From Tectiglobus sp965247245 (GTDB lineage: Bacteria; Pseudomonadota; Alphaproteobacteria; Rhizobiales; Hyphomicrobiaceae), in the NCBI GenBank assembly GCA_965247245.1, contig CBDFGV010000003.1, positions 310,001-374,000 on the forward strand: a DNA stretch of 64,000 nucleotides, in the 5' to 3' direction. A model generated the notes under the pieces. That model made no database searches. It saw only the letters and a list, made by a program, of their open reading frames with translations, and was not told where the DNA came from. Position numbers and translations under genes: made by a program. Shown one piece after another: positions 7,608 to 15,146 of the stretch (position 1 is the stretch's first letter; the number at the start of each line of letters is the position of its first letter).

Positions 7608-8036
7608 CTATTGATTGGATCTCTTAGCTTTGGCATCTGCAGCATCCAACTGGGCTTTAGTACACTTGCGATAAGTCGTCGGCCAGCGGTCTCCTGAACC
7701 GTTGCGACCATGAAGAATTCCTTTTTTGTCAGTCCAGAACTCGGCAAGGATGTTCATCGGGCCACCTTCACTTACGCAAGCTGCTGAAACTCTCATTCGC
7801 CCCTTGTCCATCCACAATCCAACTTCCTTGCAACCACCCGCGTTGCCGAAAAATATCGTGTTCCGAGAGACAATCATCTGACTACCTTCGGTGAGCCATT
7901 GATCACGAGAGAGGTTGCACCATCTTTCACCCACTGGTTCCCAGTATCCGTAGAAGCGGTCAATCTGATCAGCAGCTGCACTCATTGCAGAACTCAAGAC
8001 TATTAATGTCATAACTACCACCGGTGCTGCCCGCAT
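7608..8036 (-). CDS. Small secreted protein, unknown
   Basis: A protein of about 142 residues if started at the Met at 8036, which gives a clean signal peptide (MRAAPVVVMTLIVLSSAMSAAA, written in part) with cleavage near AAA-DQ. The mature part has four or five cysteines and several Trp and Gly residues (GYWEPVGERWC, GNAGGCKEVG), typical of a small disulfide-bonded periplasmic domain. An in-frame Met 12 codons upstream (8072) would spoil the signal peptide. It lies 12-48 bases downstream of the metallopeptidase gene on the same strand, so the two are probably co-transcribed. Function unknown. Confidence 0.55.
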   Translation of the reverse strand: MRAAPVVVMTLIVLSSAMSAAADQIDRFYGYWEPVGERWCNLSRDQWLTEGSQMIVSRNTIFFGNAGGCKEVGLWMDKGRMRVSAACVSEGGPMNILAEFWTDKKGILHGRNGSGDRWPTTYRKCTKAQLDAADAKAKRSNQ

Positions 8037-8084
8037 TTTCGCTCTAGTCCCTTGTTGTCTGCTGGTGCCCATTCATCTATTTTG

Positions 8085-8786
8085 TCATCTTAGCCGGAGT
8101 GCCTCAAGTGGCCCCTCTGCAGGATAAGTGTACCCTGCATTGCCGCATGACTCGCACTGAGCAAGCCCTGCACTTGATAAGATCTCTGCTGTTCTTTGCC
8201 GAGGTGAGCCGTGAGACTCAAAATTGTTGAAACTGGTGGAGCCTAGTGAAGCAAAGTACTGGCCAATCTTCGTGGCGTTGGCAAGAAGCATGCGTCGCGG
8301 CCGCGTACTAGCCAAATACCAGCCTGCCGCACTATCGGCATTCAGCTCAAAGTGGACGCCCCAGTCGGATGCAAATTTCTGTTTGAACTGAACAATATGC
8401 GCCCATTCGTGTGCCATAACAGCCGCGAGTTCAAGCGGTTCATTCCGTGAAGATCTAAACGCATTTTGAGCCAGTGTGATCCCGATGAGGACCGTGCCAT
8501 CGGGGCGAGACCTTTCGGAAACTTCTGGTGTTGCTAGCGCATTCGGACTCCCTGAATCATCGAAAAACAGCAGCAATGGTTTAACAGAGAAAGCGGTGTT
8601 GAGCCTGTCCGCCTCGTAACTGCAGAATAGATCTATTCTCGCATCACCAGATGATCGTTGCGGATTCTTGACAACATTCGATAGATTGCCTCCCGCCGGT
8701 CTAAGCCAACATCCATTCCGCTTGCGCTTCGCTATTGCAGGCTTCAACAACGGATATGAAATCGCCAATGCCAGACTTGCTGACAT
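8085..8786 (-). CDS. Putative secreted zinc metallopeptidase (HEWAH, ELNAD)
   Basis: A 233-residue protein. Residues 126-130 are HEWAH, the HExxH zinc site, preceded by the helical context LAAVMA. Residues 147-151 are ELNAD, the downstream glutamate ligand plus AD(S)xAG pattern found in M48-like and YpfJ-type neutral zinc metallopeptidases. The N-terminus is hydrophobic (about residues 3-18), consistent with export or an anchor. Paired cysteines near the C-terminus (CESC) may form a disulfide. The secreted-protein gene directly downstream may be its partner or substrate, which is inference. The exact family is uncertain. Confidence 0.6.
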   Translation of the reverse strand: MSASLALAISYPLLKPAIAKRKRNGCWLRPAGGNLSNVVKNPQRSSGDARIDLFCSYEADRLNTAFSVKPLLLFFDDSGSPNALATPEVSERSRPDGTVLIGITLAQNAFRSSRNEPLELAAVMAHEWAHIVQFKQKFASDWGVHFELNADSAAGWYLASTRPRRMLLANATKIGQYFASLGSTSFNNFESHGSPRQRTAEILSSAGLAQCESCGNAGYTYPAEGPLEALRLR

Positions 8787-8898
8787 GACGCCTCGCCGTG
8801 TGATTAAAGGTCCAAACTCGGTAATTTTGGGTTACTCCAGTCAGTTCAACGAGATTGGAAAAGTATGCAGTAAACTGCCGGGCAAGTAAATCGAACAC

Positions 8899-9169
8899 AT
8901 CAGCAACTTCAGGGTTGTGGAATGCGGACGCGCATCCCAGTTTGCCCAGCTAGTGATATTGCTAGCATCAGTTGTTAGGTAGTGCGTTGCACGCCAGTGA
9001 GGCGATGCATTAGCCTTCCTGCAATTCCATCAGACAAAGAACATTATCAGGTCTGCGCGCGCACTTTGTTAGGCGGCACGCATAAAACGAAACTGATGAG
9101 CCGAACACTCGCTTAGATCAAACGCTCAACTGTTACAGGTAGGAAAGCTCTGCAGTCGTCACCGGGCAA
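8899..9169. other. Spacer without a recognised gene
   Basis: Upstream of the metallopeptidase I see no convincing gene. Two GTTAGG boxes occur (near 8984 and 9067), but they lack the partner motifs of integron attC sites. The stretch may contain the minus-strand promoter for the 8786-7608 gene pair. Confidence 0.3.
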
Positions 9170-9382
9170 TTGCTGTGTTCGGTTGATTTTACCGTTGTGC
9201 CTGGAACTGATCTCGTTTTTGAATCGCGCGGCGCTTACAACGGAAGCTTTGATTATTCGACGGCGCAGGAATTCGGGACCGGCAAAATGGCCGCTCGCAA
9301 AAACATCAAACGTGCTGCCGAGACGGAAGCGGGCAACCTTCACAGCATCTTTGTGAAAATTCCCTTCCGCTACATGAAATAG
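9170..9382 (+). pseudogene. Possible gene fragment
   Basis: An open frame of 70 codons from a TTG, or 31 codons from the ATG at 9287, ends eight bases before the next start. It shows no known motif, and the only plausible start gives a truncated-looking protein. It may be the 3' remnant of a gene whose front was lost when the surrounding segments were joined. Confidence 0.25.
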
Positions 9383-9390
9383 GAGTCACC

Positions 9391-9747
9391 ATGCCTGATG
9401 CAATCGAAAGGCCTTGGAACTGGCAACCGCTTGAAGAGCCGTCGCGGCGTGTTGTCGATCCCGCCGCGGAAATCGCAGCGCACAAGGCTCGGATTGGCCA
9501 GGAGTTTGCAAAGTCCTTCCGGCGACCGAGGCCGCGGATCGATCGCACCGACGACAAGGCGCGATTGCAAAATTATCTGACTGGTCTGGAAGGTAACAGG
9601 TTGCACAAGTGGAGATACGAATATGCCTTTACAATTCGGGAGTTCCGCTCTGGCTGCAACAGCAGACACGAATTGCTCCAGACAACGTTTTCAGGATCTG
9701 ACCCAAACTCGGTCCTCGGCATCACTTCTCTTTCGTTTTGGAAGTAG
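9391..9747 (+). CDS. Unknown small protein running into a dispersed repeat
   Basis: A 118-codon frame with a strong ribosome site (AGGAG, seven bases upstream). The first 60 residues (MPDAIERPWNW, charged and helical) look like a genuine protein start. From about codon 65 the frame passes through the dispersed repeat at 9583-9706. It ends just past that repeat and overlaps the 3' end of the convergent pentapeptide gene. The gene was probably truncated or altered by the repeat, with the original C-terminus lost. No family recognised. Confidence 0.35.
   Translation: MPDAIERPWNWQPLEEPSRRVVDPAAEIAAHKARIGQEFAKSFRRPRPRIDRTDDKARLQNYLTGLEGNRLHKWRYEYAFTIREFRSGCNSRHELLQTTFSGSDPNSVLGITSLSFWK
9583..9706 (-). 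repeat. Dispersed repeat, copy A (inverted relative to 23453-23576)
   Basis: The reverse complement of this 124-base stretch aligns without large gaps to 23453-23576. By hand about 100 of 118 positions match, including a 27-base identical core around the motif CGTGTCTGCTGTTGCAGCCA. It lies between two unrelated genes. It may be a relic of a mobile element or a recombination partner. Confidence 0.75.
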
Positions 9748-12400
9748 GTTCTAGCAGCACCGCTGCGGGCTTTCGTTTGACTTTTGCTTGTTCGGCTGCG
9801 CGTTCGAGTTCGGATAGCAGTGCTTCAGGTATTCTCTTGCGTAAGGCTTTGCGTAAATCACATGCGATGAACTTAGTGTAGAACGCTAGTGGCGCAATTT
9901 GAATACCGCGCCCAATCAAACGCTGTGCCATATAGCCCTTGTCAGTGTTATCCGAGCAAGCAAGTTTAGCGAGGAAGTCTGCGAGTTTTTTGGGGTCTGG
10001 CAACGACGCCTGTTCTCTGAGTTGTCTCCACTCTTCCTCGTTCTTCTTTTCCGCTTCAGAGCTTCCGGAGCTCTTGAGTACGGGCTGCAATCGCCTTTTC
10101 ACTTGTTCGAGTGCAGTCGAGATGCGCTCGTGGCCAGCGGCCTGGTACTTGTACATTGCAGCTTTAAGTTTTTCGAGCGAATTGACTCGACCCGAAAGCC
10201 GTTTCAGCGCCCCGGCTCCGGGGCGCGATACTCTGATATCTCGATAATTGGCAAGTTCCGCCGGCCGCCGGCCAGGCGATGAAGTGGCCCAAATATTCGC
10301 GCCCCGAAGATTGGCACCCTGCAGCTTGGCCCTCCGAAGATCGGCACCCTGCAGCTCGGCCTCCTGAAGATTGGCACCCTGCAGCTTGGCCCCCCGAAGA
10401 TCGGCACCCTGCAGCTCGGCCCCCCGAAGATCGGCACCCTGCAGCTCGGCCACTCGAATATCGGCACCCTGCAGCTTGGCCACCCCAAGATTGGCACCCT
10501 GCAGCTCGGCCAGCCGAATACTGGCACCCTGCAGCTTGGCCCCCTCAAAATCGGCACCCTGCAGCTCGGCCCCCACAAGATTGGCACCCTGTAGCCTGGC
10601 CCGCCTAAGATTGGCACCCTGCAGCTTGGCCACCCCAAGATTGGCACCCTGTAGCTCGGCCCCCCCAAGACTGGCACCCTGTAGCTCGGCCCCCCCAAGA
10701 CTGGCACCCTGCAGCTTGCCCTCCCGAAGATCGGCAACCTGCAGCCTGGCCTCCAAAAGATTGGCATCCTGCAGCTCGGCCTGCCGAAGATTGGCACCCT
10801 GCAGCTTGGCCCGCCCAAGATTGACACCCTGCAGCTTGCCCCCCCGAAGATTGGCACCCTGTAGCCTGGCCCGCCAAAGATTGGCACCCTGCAGCTCGGC
10901 CCCCCGAAGATCGGCACCCTGCAGCTCGGCCCCCACAAGATTGGCACCCTGTAGCCTGGCCCGCCGAAAACGCGCACCTGTCAAGTTCGCTTCATCCAAT
11001 CTCGCATCACTCAGTATCGCATCGTCAAAATCGACTTGCTGGAGATCAGCGCGGTCAAAGTTGGCGAACCTGAAGTCGCGCCCGCGCAGCGAATGGGTCA
11101 CCTCTCCGTCCCGGCGATTCTTTTCTTTGACGAAGTCAACATCTGCTACGTTCAGATTGCGGTTTCCACCCAATGCATTACCGAGCAGACAGCCCCAGCT
11201 ACCGACCTGTGTTGATGTCTTGCGCTCAAACAAAACGGCAGTCGGCGCAAAGACTTGACGACCATGCTCTTGTTTTTGACCATCGCACCGAACTGGCACG
11301 CGATACGTAAAGGAGCTTGAGCCGAAGTAGCGATTCATCGCTTGAGCACCAGCCAGCACGTGTCGATCCATCCGGCTATCAGGCACTGTGGCGACAAACC
11401 AGGACACCGCTAGAGTGAACGCCAACACCGGCGCAACGATCGGGTTTGAGCTGATCCAGTAGTGTGTAACATGAGCGAGTGCTCCGAACAGACATGCAGC
11501 ACCTCGAGTGAGTATGCGCATCAGATGTTTGATGTTACTTTCAAGAAAAATCAGGCCTCTAAGGCTCTTGTGGCTTATGTAACGCCAAGACTGGCTCGTG
11601 AGCACACGATAAGGGCGGTGGACTAGGCGACTATAGAGCCAGTTTCCGAAGGCGCCGATGAAGCTCCAGTCTGAGTAACGGCGGACATTACCGAGAAACC
11701 AGCCGATCCTGACCAATATGATAACGTCAACCAACAATACGATGCGATGCAGCCAGGTAATACCCTCATCGTGGTAGGGCAGGAATTGCGTCTGAAAATA
11801 GAAGAACAACAGAAAAGGCGTCAAAATGAATGTCGACACCAACATGAAGCGAAATGCCGTCGACATCCAGATGTCCACCGGCTTGCCAATTACGGATTGT
11901 GTGAAGAAATAGGAGTGTATCTCGTCGCGAAGATCACTCCCGTGCGGATCGAGGTTATTTGGCAACGAGCACTTCAGTTGGTTGAGTTTGTCGTACAGCA
12001 TGCGATGCTGAACCAACATACCGAAGTGTGCAAACAGGAGTACAAACGGCGCAAAAGAAAAGAACGCCTTCAGTGGAATACTGACCTGGACAAACGGCAA
12101 GTTCGTAGGTGTGTTGAGGACAAGATCTTTGTGAGAAACACCGGCCAGGGTCACAGCCAAATAGGCCATGATGAAGAGGAAAGCGAGCCAAGCATTGCGC
12201 GCTGCTCCGCTTGCAGAATTCGCCGCGTCGAGCAATTTCCGCGGATCCGTTTGTATCGCCGCATGCGGATCCGGCGTCGGCTGCGTCGGCGATTTTGGTA
12301 GGACCCGTCGCCCTCCAGGCTCAGCTAGGTAGCGATAGTTGGAATTAGGGGAACGCAAATCCGGCTCGCAAAATACAAGTTCAATAGAATTTCGCATCAT
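9722..12400 (-). CDS. Giant pentapeptide-repeat membrane protein
   Basis: About 892 residues from the double Met at 12400/12397. The frame stays open up to 12715, but that upstream part runs through dispersed repeat C, so I do not include it. After about 45 residues come four to five membrane helices (for example LAFLFIMAYLAVTL, LLVDVIILVRIGWFLG and a last one near APVLAFTLAVSWF). A soluble domain and then 22 near-identical decapeptides of type LQGA(N/D)LxxA follow. These pentapeptide pairs would form a long right-handed beta helix. A charged helical C-terminal domain (about 200 residues) ends the protein. Function unknown; the left-edge gene is a shorter relative. Confidence 0.75.
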   Translation of the reverse strand: MMRNSIELVFCEPDLRSPNSNYRYLAEPGGRRVLPKSPTQPTPDPHAAIQTDPRKLLDAANSASGAARNAWLAFLFIMAYLAVTLAGVSHKDLVLNTPTNLPFVQVSIPLKAFFSFAPFVLLFAHFGMLVQHRMLYDKLNQLKCSLPNNLDPHGSDLRDEIHSYFFTQSVIGKPVDIWMSTAFRFMLVSTFILTPFLLFFYFQTQFLPYHDEGITWLHRIVLLVDVIILVRIGWFLGNVRRYSDWSFIGAFGNWLYSRLVHRPYRVLTSQSWRYISHKSLRGLIFLESNIKHLMRILTRGAACLFGALAHVTHYWISSNPIVAPVLAFTLAVSWFVATVPDSRMDRHVLAGAQAMNRYFGSSSFTYRVPVRCDGQKQEHGRQVFAPTAVLFERKTSTQVGSWGCLLGNALGGNRNLNVADVDFVKEKNRRDGEVTHSLRGRDFRFANFDRADLQQVDFDDAILSDARLDEANLTGARFRRARLQGANLVGAELQGADLRGAELQGANLWRARLQGANLRGGKLQGVNLGRAKLQGANLRQAELQDANLLEARLQVADLREGKLQGASLGGAELQGASLGGAELQGANLGVAKLQGANLRRARLQGANLVGAELQGADFEGAKLQGASIRLAELQGANLGVAKLQGADIRVAELQGADLRGAELQGADLRGAKLQGANLQEAELQGADLRRAKLQGANLRGANIWATSSPGRRPAELANYRDIRVSRPGAGALKRLSGRVNSLEKLKAAMYKYQAAGHERISTALEQVKRRLQPVLKSSGSSEAEKKNEEEWRQLREQASLPDPKKLADFLAKLACSDNTDKGYMAQRLIGRGIQIAPLAFYTKFIACDLRKALRKRIPEALLSELERAAEQAKVKRKPAAVLLEPTSKTKEK
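10298..10957 (-). repeat. 30-bp tandem minisatellite inside the pentapeptide gene
   Basis: Twenty-two head-to-tail units of exactly 30 bases encode the decapeptides. On the plus strand each unit contains TTGGCACCCTGCAGCTYGGC with few changes. No stop occurs in several other frames, so long spurious frames appear on both strands. The nucleotide conservation is higher than the protein needs, pointing to recent expansion or gene conversion. Confidence 0.9.
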
Positions 12401-12487
12401 CCAAGCATATGTGTGCTGACGAGCGCAATGGACATGTTCATGATGTGCGTGAATTGGTTTGCGCAGCCGTGGGCTGCGCATGTCCGC

Positions 12488-12600
12488 TCCTTGCCCAAGC
12501 CGGCAATGATTTGCTTGAGGATAACTCGTCCGCTTTTGGGATGGACGAAGTCGACTGAACCAATCACGGCAAATGCGCGATAAAGGTTCTTGTCTGGCAA
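12488..12600 (-). repeat. Dispersed repeat, copy C (related to 19605-19713)
   Basis: Read on the minus strand, this 113-base stretch aligns gap-free to 19605-19713. A 30-base core, AGCGGACGAGTTATCCTCAA and on, is nearly identical. Both can be translated in one frame to a shared peptide pattern DKxxYRAF...VD...P(K/Q)SGRVILKQI..GLG, so they look like two fragments of one vanished small gene. The first 35 bases also match the end of the copy at 23453-23606. Confidence 0.65.
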
Positions 12601-12636
12601 GGGTGAAACCGTTCGATCGGCACTTTTTGAGAATGG

Positions 12637-12915
12637 CTAAATCTTCGGCCTTTCGCCGGTCGCCATGCGCTGCTTGAGCGTCGAAACAACTTCCATCACG
12701 GCACCACGCTGCCACAGGTAGCCAATGACGTCACGCTTCTTGCAGCTCAGTTCAATTTGCCCCTCCAAGGCGCGCAGCCGGTTAAATTCTTGATTTGTTG
12801 CAAAACTTAGATTCACCCGACTTCGAGCTACGTTCAAACACTCAGGACAGACACAATCTTCTGCGCGCTCACAGCGCACAATGTCATTCCAACTTGGTGG
12901 TGGTTGTTCGCTCAT
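12637..12915 (-). CDS. Small cysteine-rich protein, unknown
   Basis: A 92-residue protein starting at the ATG at 12915, with GAGAGAA just upstream. The N-terminal third has CERAEDCVCPEC, which could bind zinc or form a disulfide pair. The rest is helical (ATNQEFNRLRALEGQIEL, then a basic C-terminus). No family recognised. It is the most downstream of four small minus-strand genes that run toward the pentapeptide gene. Confidence 0.5.
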   Translation of the reverse strand: MSEQPPPSWNDIVRCERAEDCVCPECLNVARSRVNLSFATNQEFNRLRALEGQIELSCKKRDVIGYLWQRGAVMEVVSTLKQRMATGERPKI

Positions 12916-13046
12916 CTATTCTCTCTGACAATCTCACCCAACGGAAACTCACCGTTGCTGTTGAACTTGCGCCCAAACTCTTCGGGCCATCCATTAAACA
13001 CAAAGGTTTCGACGGTCGCTTGGGCAAGGCGAACTCTTACCGACGG

Positions 13047-13340
13047 TCACGAGCCAGACACGAGCGACTCCGGTCTGAGAACGAATGGCAGATAGTGATT
13101 TGTCCGGACACCGGTACGTTCAAAATACTTCTGCATCACCACACCGGCATCTCTTGGTCCTGGAAGCTTTTCGCCAACAGACAAAACGCGCTCTGCATGC
13201 TCATGCAATGATTTTTGGGTTCGCTCAACAGCCTCTTTCCGCGTTGCGCCCTCACCGTAACAACCAGGAAATTCACCGATCTCGTATCGGAATCCAGCTT
13301 CAGTCGTTTCGAGTATGCTGACATACTTCAATCTCAACAT
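13047..13340 (-). CDS. HicB-like antitoxin-fold protein, orphan
   Basis: A 97-residue protein with the start ATG overlapping the stop of the upstream gene (TAATG). Residues about 5-55 follow the HicB/DUF1902 pattern: a short strand (YVSILE), an aromatic strand (GFRYEIGEFPGCYGEG), then a helix (TRKEAVERTQKSLHEHAERVL). HicB proteins neutralise HicA mRNA interferases, but no HicA-like gene (about 60 residues with a GSH motif) is next to it. It may therefore be a solitary regulator or an antitoxin whose toxin was lost. The last 35 residues are not HicB-like. Confidence 0.6.
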   Translation of the reverse strand: MLRLKYVSILETTEAGFRYEIGEFPGCYGEGATRKEAVERTQKSLHEHAERVLSVGEKLPGPRDAGVVMQKYFERTGVRTNHYLPFVLRPESLVSGS

Positions 13341-13543
13341 TAGTAGCTCCAGTTTTCCGTGTGGCCACACTGTCTGCAGCGAATTATCTCACCCGGTTTA
13401 GAATTGCGAGCGCTTCCATTGTCCACATGCCAGCGCTCCCAAGGTTGCGCATGATCACAGTCACGCTGTACCTGCGTGGCGGCCTGATTACCAAAGTTTC
13501 TGTGAATCGCCTCTTCACGCTGCGCGGGAGTTATCGTTGGCAT
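13340..13543 (-). CDS. Small protein with C-terminal CxxC
   Basis: A 67-residue protein whose stop overlaps the start of the HicB-like gene, so the two are probably translated together. The C-terminus reads IIRCRQCGHTENW, half of a zinc ribbon; the central part has a single extra Cys (RDCDHAQPW) and several His, which could complete a zinc site. No HicA signature is present. Function unknown. Confidence 0.5.
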   Translation of the reverse strand: MPTITPAQREEAIHRNFGNQAATQVQRDCDHAQPWERWHVDNGSARNSKPGEIIRCRQCGHTENWSY

Positions 13544-13555
13544 TGCGCTAATCCT

Positions 13556-14038
13556 TTATGCTGCTAGCCGCTGCGGCACGCGCAGTGGTATCACGTAAGT
13601 TGATCGCCTTGGCCTTGCCCGCCCGCGTCGCTTGTCGATGCGATAGCGCCAGCCTTCCGGATCAAGATCGATCTGCTTTTTCTGGCGCTTGATGCCGTGC
13701 GCCGAAAGCGTCGTGAAAAAAAGCCCGCGTTCAAACAGCGGATTGCCGGTCGCAAACGCAAATTCGTAGAACTCGGACTCTATCGTGTCGACCGTGACAA
13801 CCCCGGACACGCCTTGCTCACCGAGCCAATCAACAAACTCCGCAATCACCGCATGCGCGTTTTCGTCGGTCTGGTGTTCGGGCTGATAGTCCAACGGCTC
13901 AGGATACGCGTCAAACTCGATTGTCGCCGTTGTCTTCGGGGTTTTCGGCTCGTTTGTCACGGTTAGGTCAAGCGCGTTCGTGGCGGTTAAATCGGCGGCT
14001 GACAACCCGCAAACGAAAGCAACAAATCTATCAAGCAT
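13556..14038 (-). CDS. Unknown 160-residue protein
   Basis: The N-terminal 50 residues are Thr/Ala-rich and low in complexity. From about residue 55 the sequence resembles a compact alpha/beta or winged-helix domain: AHAVIAEFVDWLGEQG, then VTVDTIESEFYEFAFATG, then FFTTLSAHGIKRQKK. It ends in a very basic tail (RIDKRRGRARPRRS). A DNA-binding role is plausible from the charge. It is divergent from parA and shares the palindrome-bearing control region at 14039-14173 with it. No family recognised. Confidence 0.5.
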   Translation of the reverse strand: MLDRFVAFVCGLSAADLTATNALDLTVTNEPKTPKTTATIEFDAYPEPLDYQPEHQTDENAHAVIAEFVDWLGEQGVSGVVTVDTIESEFYEFAFATGNPLFERGLFFTTLSAHGIKRQKKQIDLDPEGWRYRIDKRRGRARPRRSTYVIPLRVPQRLAA

Positions 14039-14110
14039 GGCCTCTAGTCCGGTCTGTATCGTTCAGGCCATTGACGCGGCCAATCAACATTTGACGAGAT
14101 CTCTCATAAG

Positions 14111-14140
14111 CAACATGTTGAAGTCAACTTCAACATGTTG
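14111..14140. promoter_or_regulatory. Perfect palindrome in front of parA, candidate operator or parS
   Basis: Two 12-base arms, CAACATGTTGAA (14111-14122) and TTCAACATGTTG (14129-14140), are perfectly complementary around GTCAAC. Each arm also contains the self-palindrome CAACATGTTG. It lies 33 bases before parA and 72 bases before the divergent gene at 14038. Type Ib partition systems place the centromere and autoregulatory operator upstream of parA, bound by the ribbon-helix-helix partner. Confidence 0.65.
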
Positions 14141-14173
14141 ACATGACAGCATATCCATGAGACCAGAACCGTT

Positions 14174-14800
14174 ATGGAAACAATCGCAGTTGTCAGCAGT
14201 AAAGGCGGCGTCGCTAAATCAACGCTCGCTTTGAATCTTGGTGCCGCATCAGTTGAGCAGCGGCGATCCACGGTGTTGTTTGATCTTGATCCGCAAGAAA
14301 CCCTCTATGACTGGTCGAAGCTTCGGCCACTGGCAAACCCGCCCGTGGTCGCTGGCTCGTCTGAAAAGCTGGCGGCGTTTTTAGACGTGGCTCGAAAGGA
14401 AGAACGCGACACGGTTATTGTAGACACGCAAGGCAGCGCGGGCCGCTCAGCATCGGTCGCAATCAACCTTTGCGATACAGTGCTTATTCTTGCGCGGGTC
14501 GGTGTTGCCGATATCTTGGCCATGCGTCACACGGTTGAGTTGATCGATGCGGGCAAGGCGCGCGGCAAGTGTCATGCCGTGCTGACTCAAGTTCCAACAT
14601 CAGGCAACGAAGAAACCGAAGCGCGCGCTGCGTTGGTTTCGATCGGCCTGCCGGTGCTCGATACCGTCATGCATGAGCGCAAAGTGTTTCGCGCATCTAT
14701 GGTCGCTGGAAGCTCAGCAATCGAGACCGAACCCAAAGGCAAGGCCGCTGCCGAGATCCGCAACCTATGGGCCGAAATTCAATCGCTGGAGGCGAAATGA
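14174..14800 (+). CDS. parA: ParA-family partition ATPase
   Basis: A 208-residue MinD/ParA-type ATPase. The deviant Walker A motif KGGVAKST is at residues 10-17, with the signature lysine near the start. A Walker A' aspartate follows (FDLDPQETLYDW, about 35-46), and the Walker B-like strand is VIVDTQGSAG. It is short and lacks an N-terminal DNA-binding domain, fitting type Ib partition ATPases of plasmids and integrative elements. The next gene overlaps it by four bases (ATGA) and encodes a ribbon-helix-helix protein, the expected partner. Together they would keep an excised circular form stable. Confidence 0.85.
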   Translation: METIAVVSSKGGVAKSTLALNLGAASVEQRRSTVLFDLDPQETLYDWSKLRPLANPPVVAGSSEKLAAFLDVARKEERDTVIVDTQGSAGRSASVAINLCDTVLILARVGVADILAMRHTVELIDAGKARGKCHAVLTQVPTSGNEETEARAALVSIGLPVLDTVMHERKVFRASMVAGSSAIETEPKGKAAAEIRNLWAEIQSLEAK

Positions 14801-15060
14801 CCGACGAAACCAAGCACACACTTTCGAGTGCCTATGACATCGTTGGCGGCAAGCATCAGGGCAACGAGATACAGCCCGCAAAGCTCAAATACCCAACACC
14901 ACCATCTCGGCAAGGCTTGATTGCGCAAACCTATCACATCACGCCGCAAGAGAAACATGCGCTCAAAACGCTTTCCACTAACACCGGCAGATCGCTGCAA
15001 TCTCTACAGGTTGAAGCTTTGACCGATCTGCTCAGCAAGTACGGTAAAGGCGCGGAGTGA
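14797..15060 (+). CDS. Ribbon-helix-helix partition partner (ParB/ParG-like)
   Basis: An 87-residue protein that starts in an ATGA overlap with parA. The N-terminal 40 residues are flexible and polar. The C-terminal half (GLIAQTYHITPQEKHALKTL, then helices with SLQSLQVEALTDLL) has the strand-helix-helix pattern of ribbon-helix-helix DNA-binding proteins that serve as centromere-binding partners of short ParA proteins. It is expected to bind the palindrome at 14111-14140 and to repress the operon. The family call rests on position and pattern. Confidence 0.7.
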   Translation: MTDETKHTLSSAYDIVGGKHQGNEIQPAKLKYPTPPSRQGLIAQTYHITPQEKHALKTLSTNTGRSLQSLQVEALTDLLSKYGKGAE

Positions 15061-15065
15061 TTGAC

Positions 15066-15146
15066 ATGAGCGAACAACCCAATCAACTGCGAAGCGCCGT
15101 TAAGCTTCGAACAAATGCGGAAACGCCAACACAAGAGCCCGTTTAA
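15066..15146 (+). CDS. Possible 26-residue ORF after the partition genes
   Basis: A short frame starts five bases after the preceding stop. Its first residues (MSEQP) are the same as those of the 12637-12915 protein. It runs into the 3' end of the convergent XRE gene. It could be a real leader or small peptide, or chance. Confidence 0.25.
   Translation: MSEQPNQLRSAVKLRTNAETPTQEPV

Noticed and set aside
10204..11258. Long open frames on both strands over the pentapeptide repeat
   Set aside because: A 30-base repeat without stops keeps several frames open. Only the minus-strand frame with membrane helices and decapeptides makes protein sense.
12401..12715. N-terminal extension of the giant pentapeptide protein up to 12715
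   Set aside because: The extra 105 codons run through dispersed repeat C and into the neighbouring small gene. They have no domain character, so the start at 12400 is preferred.
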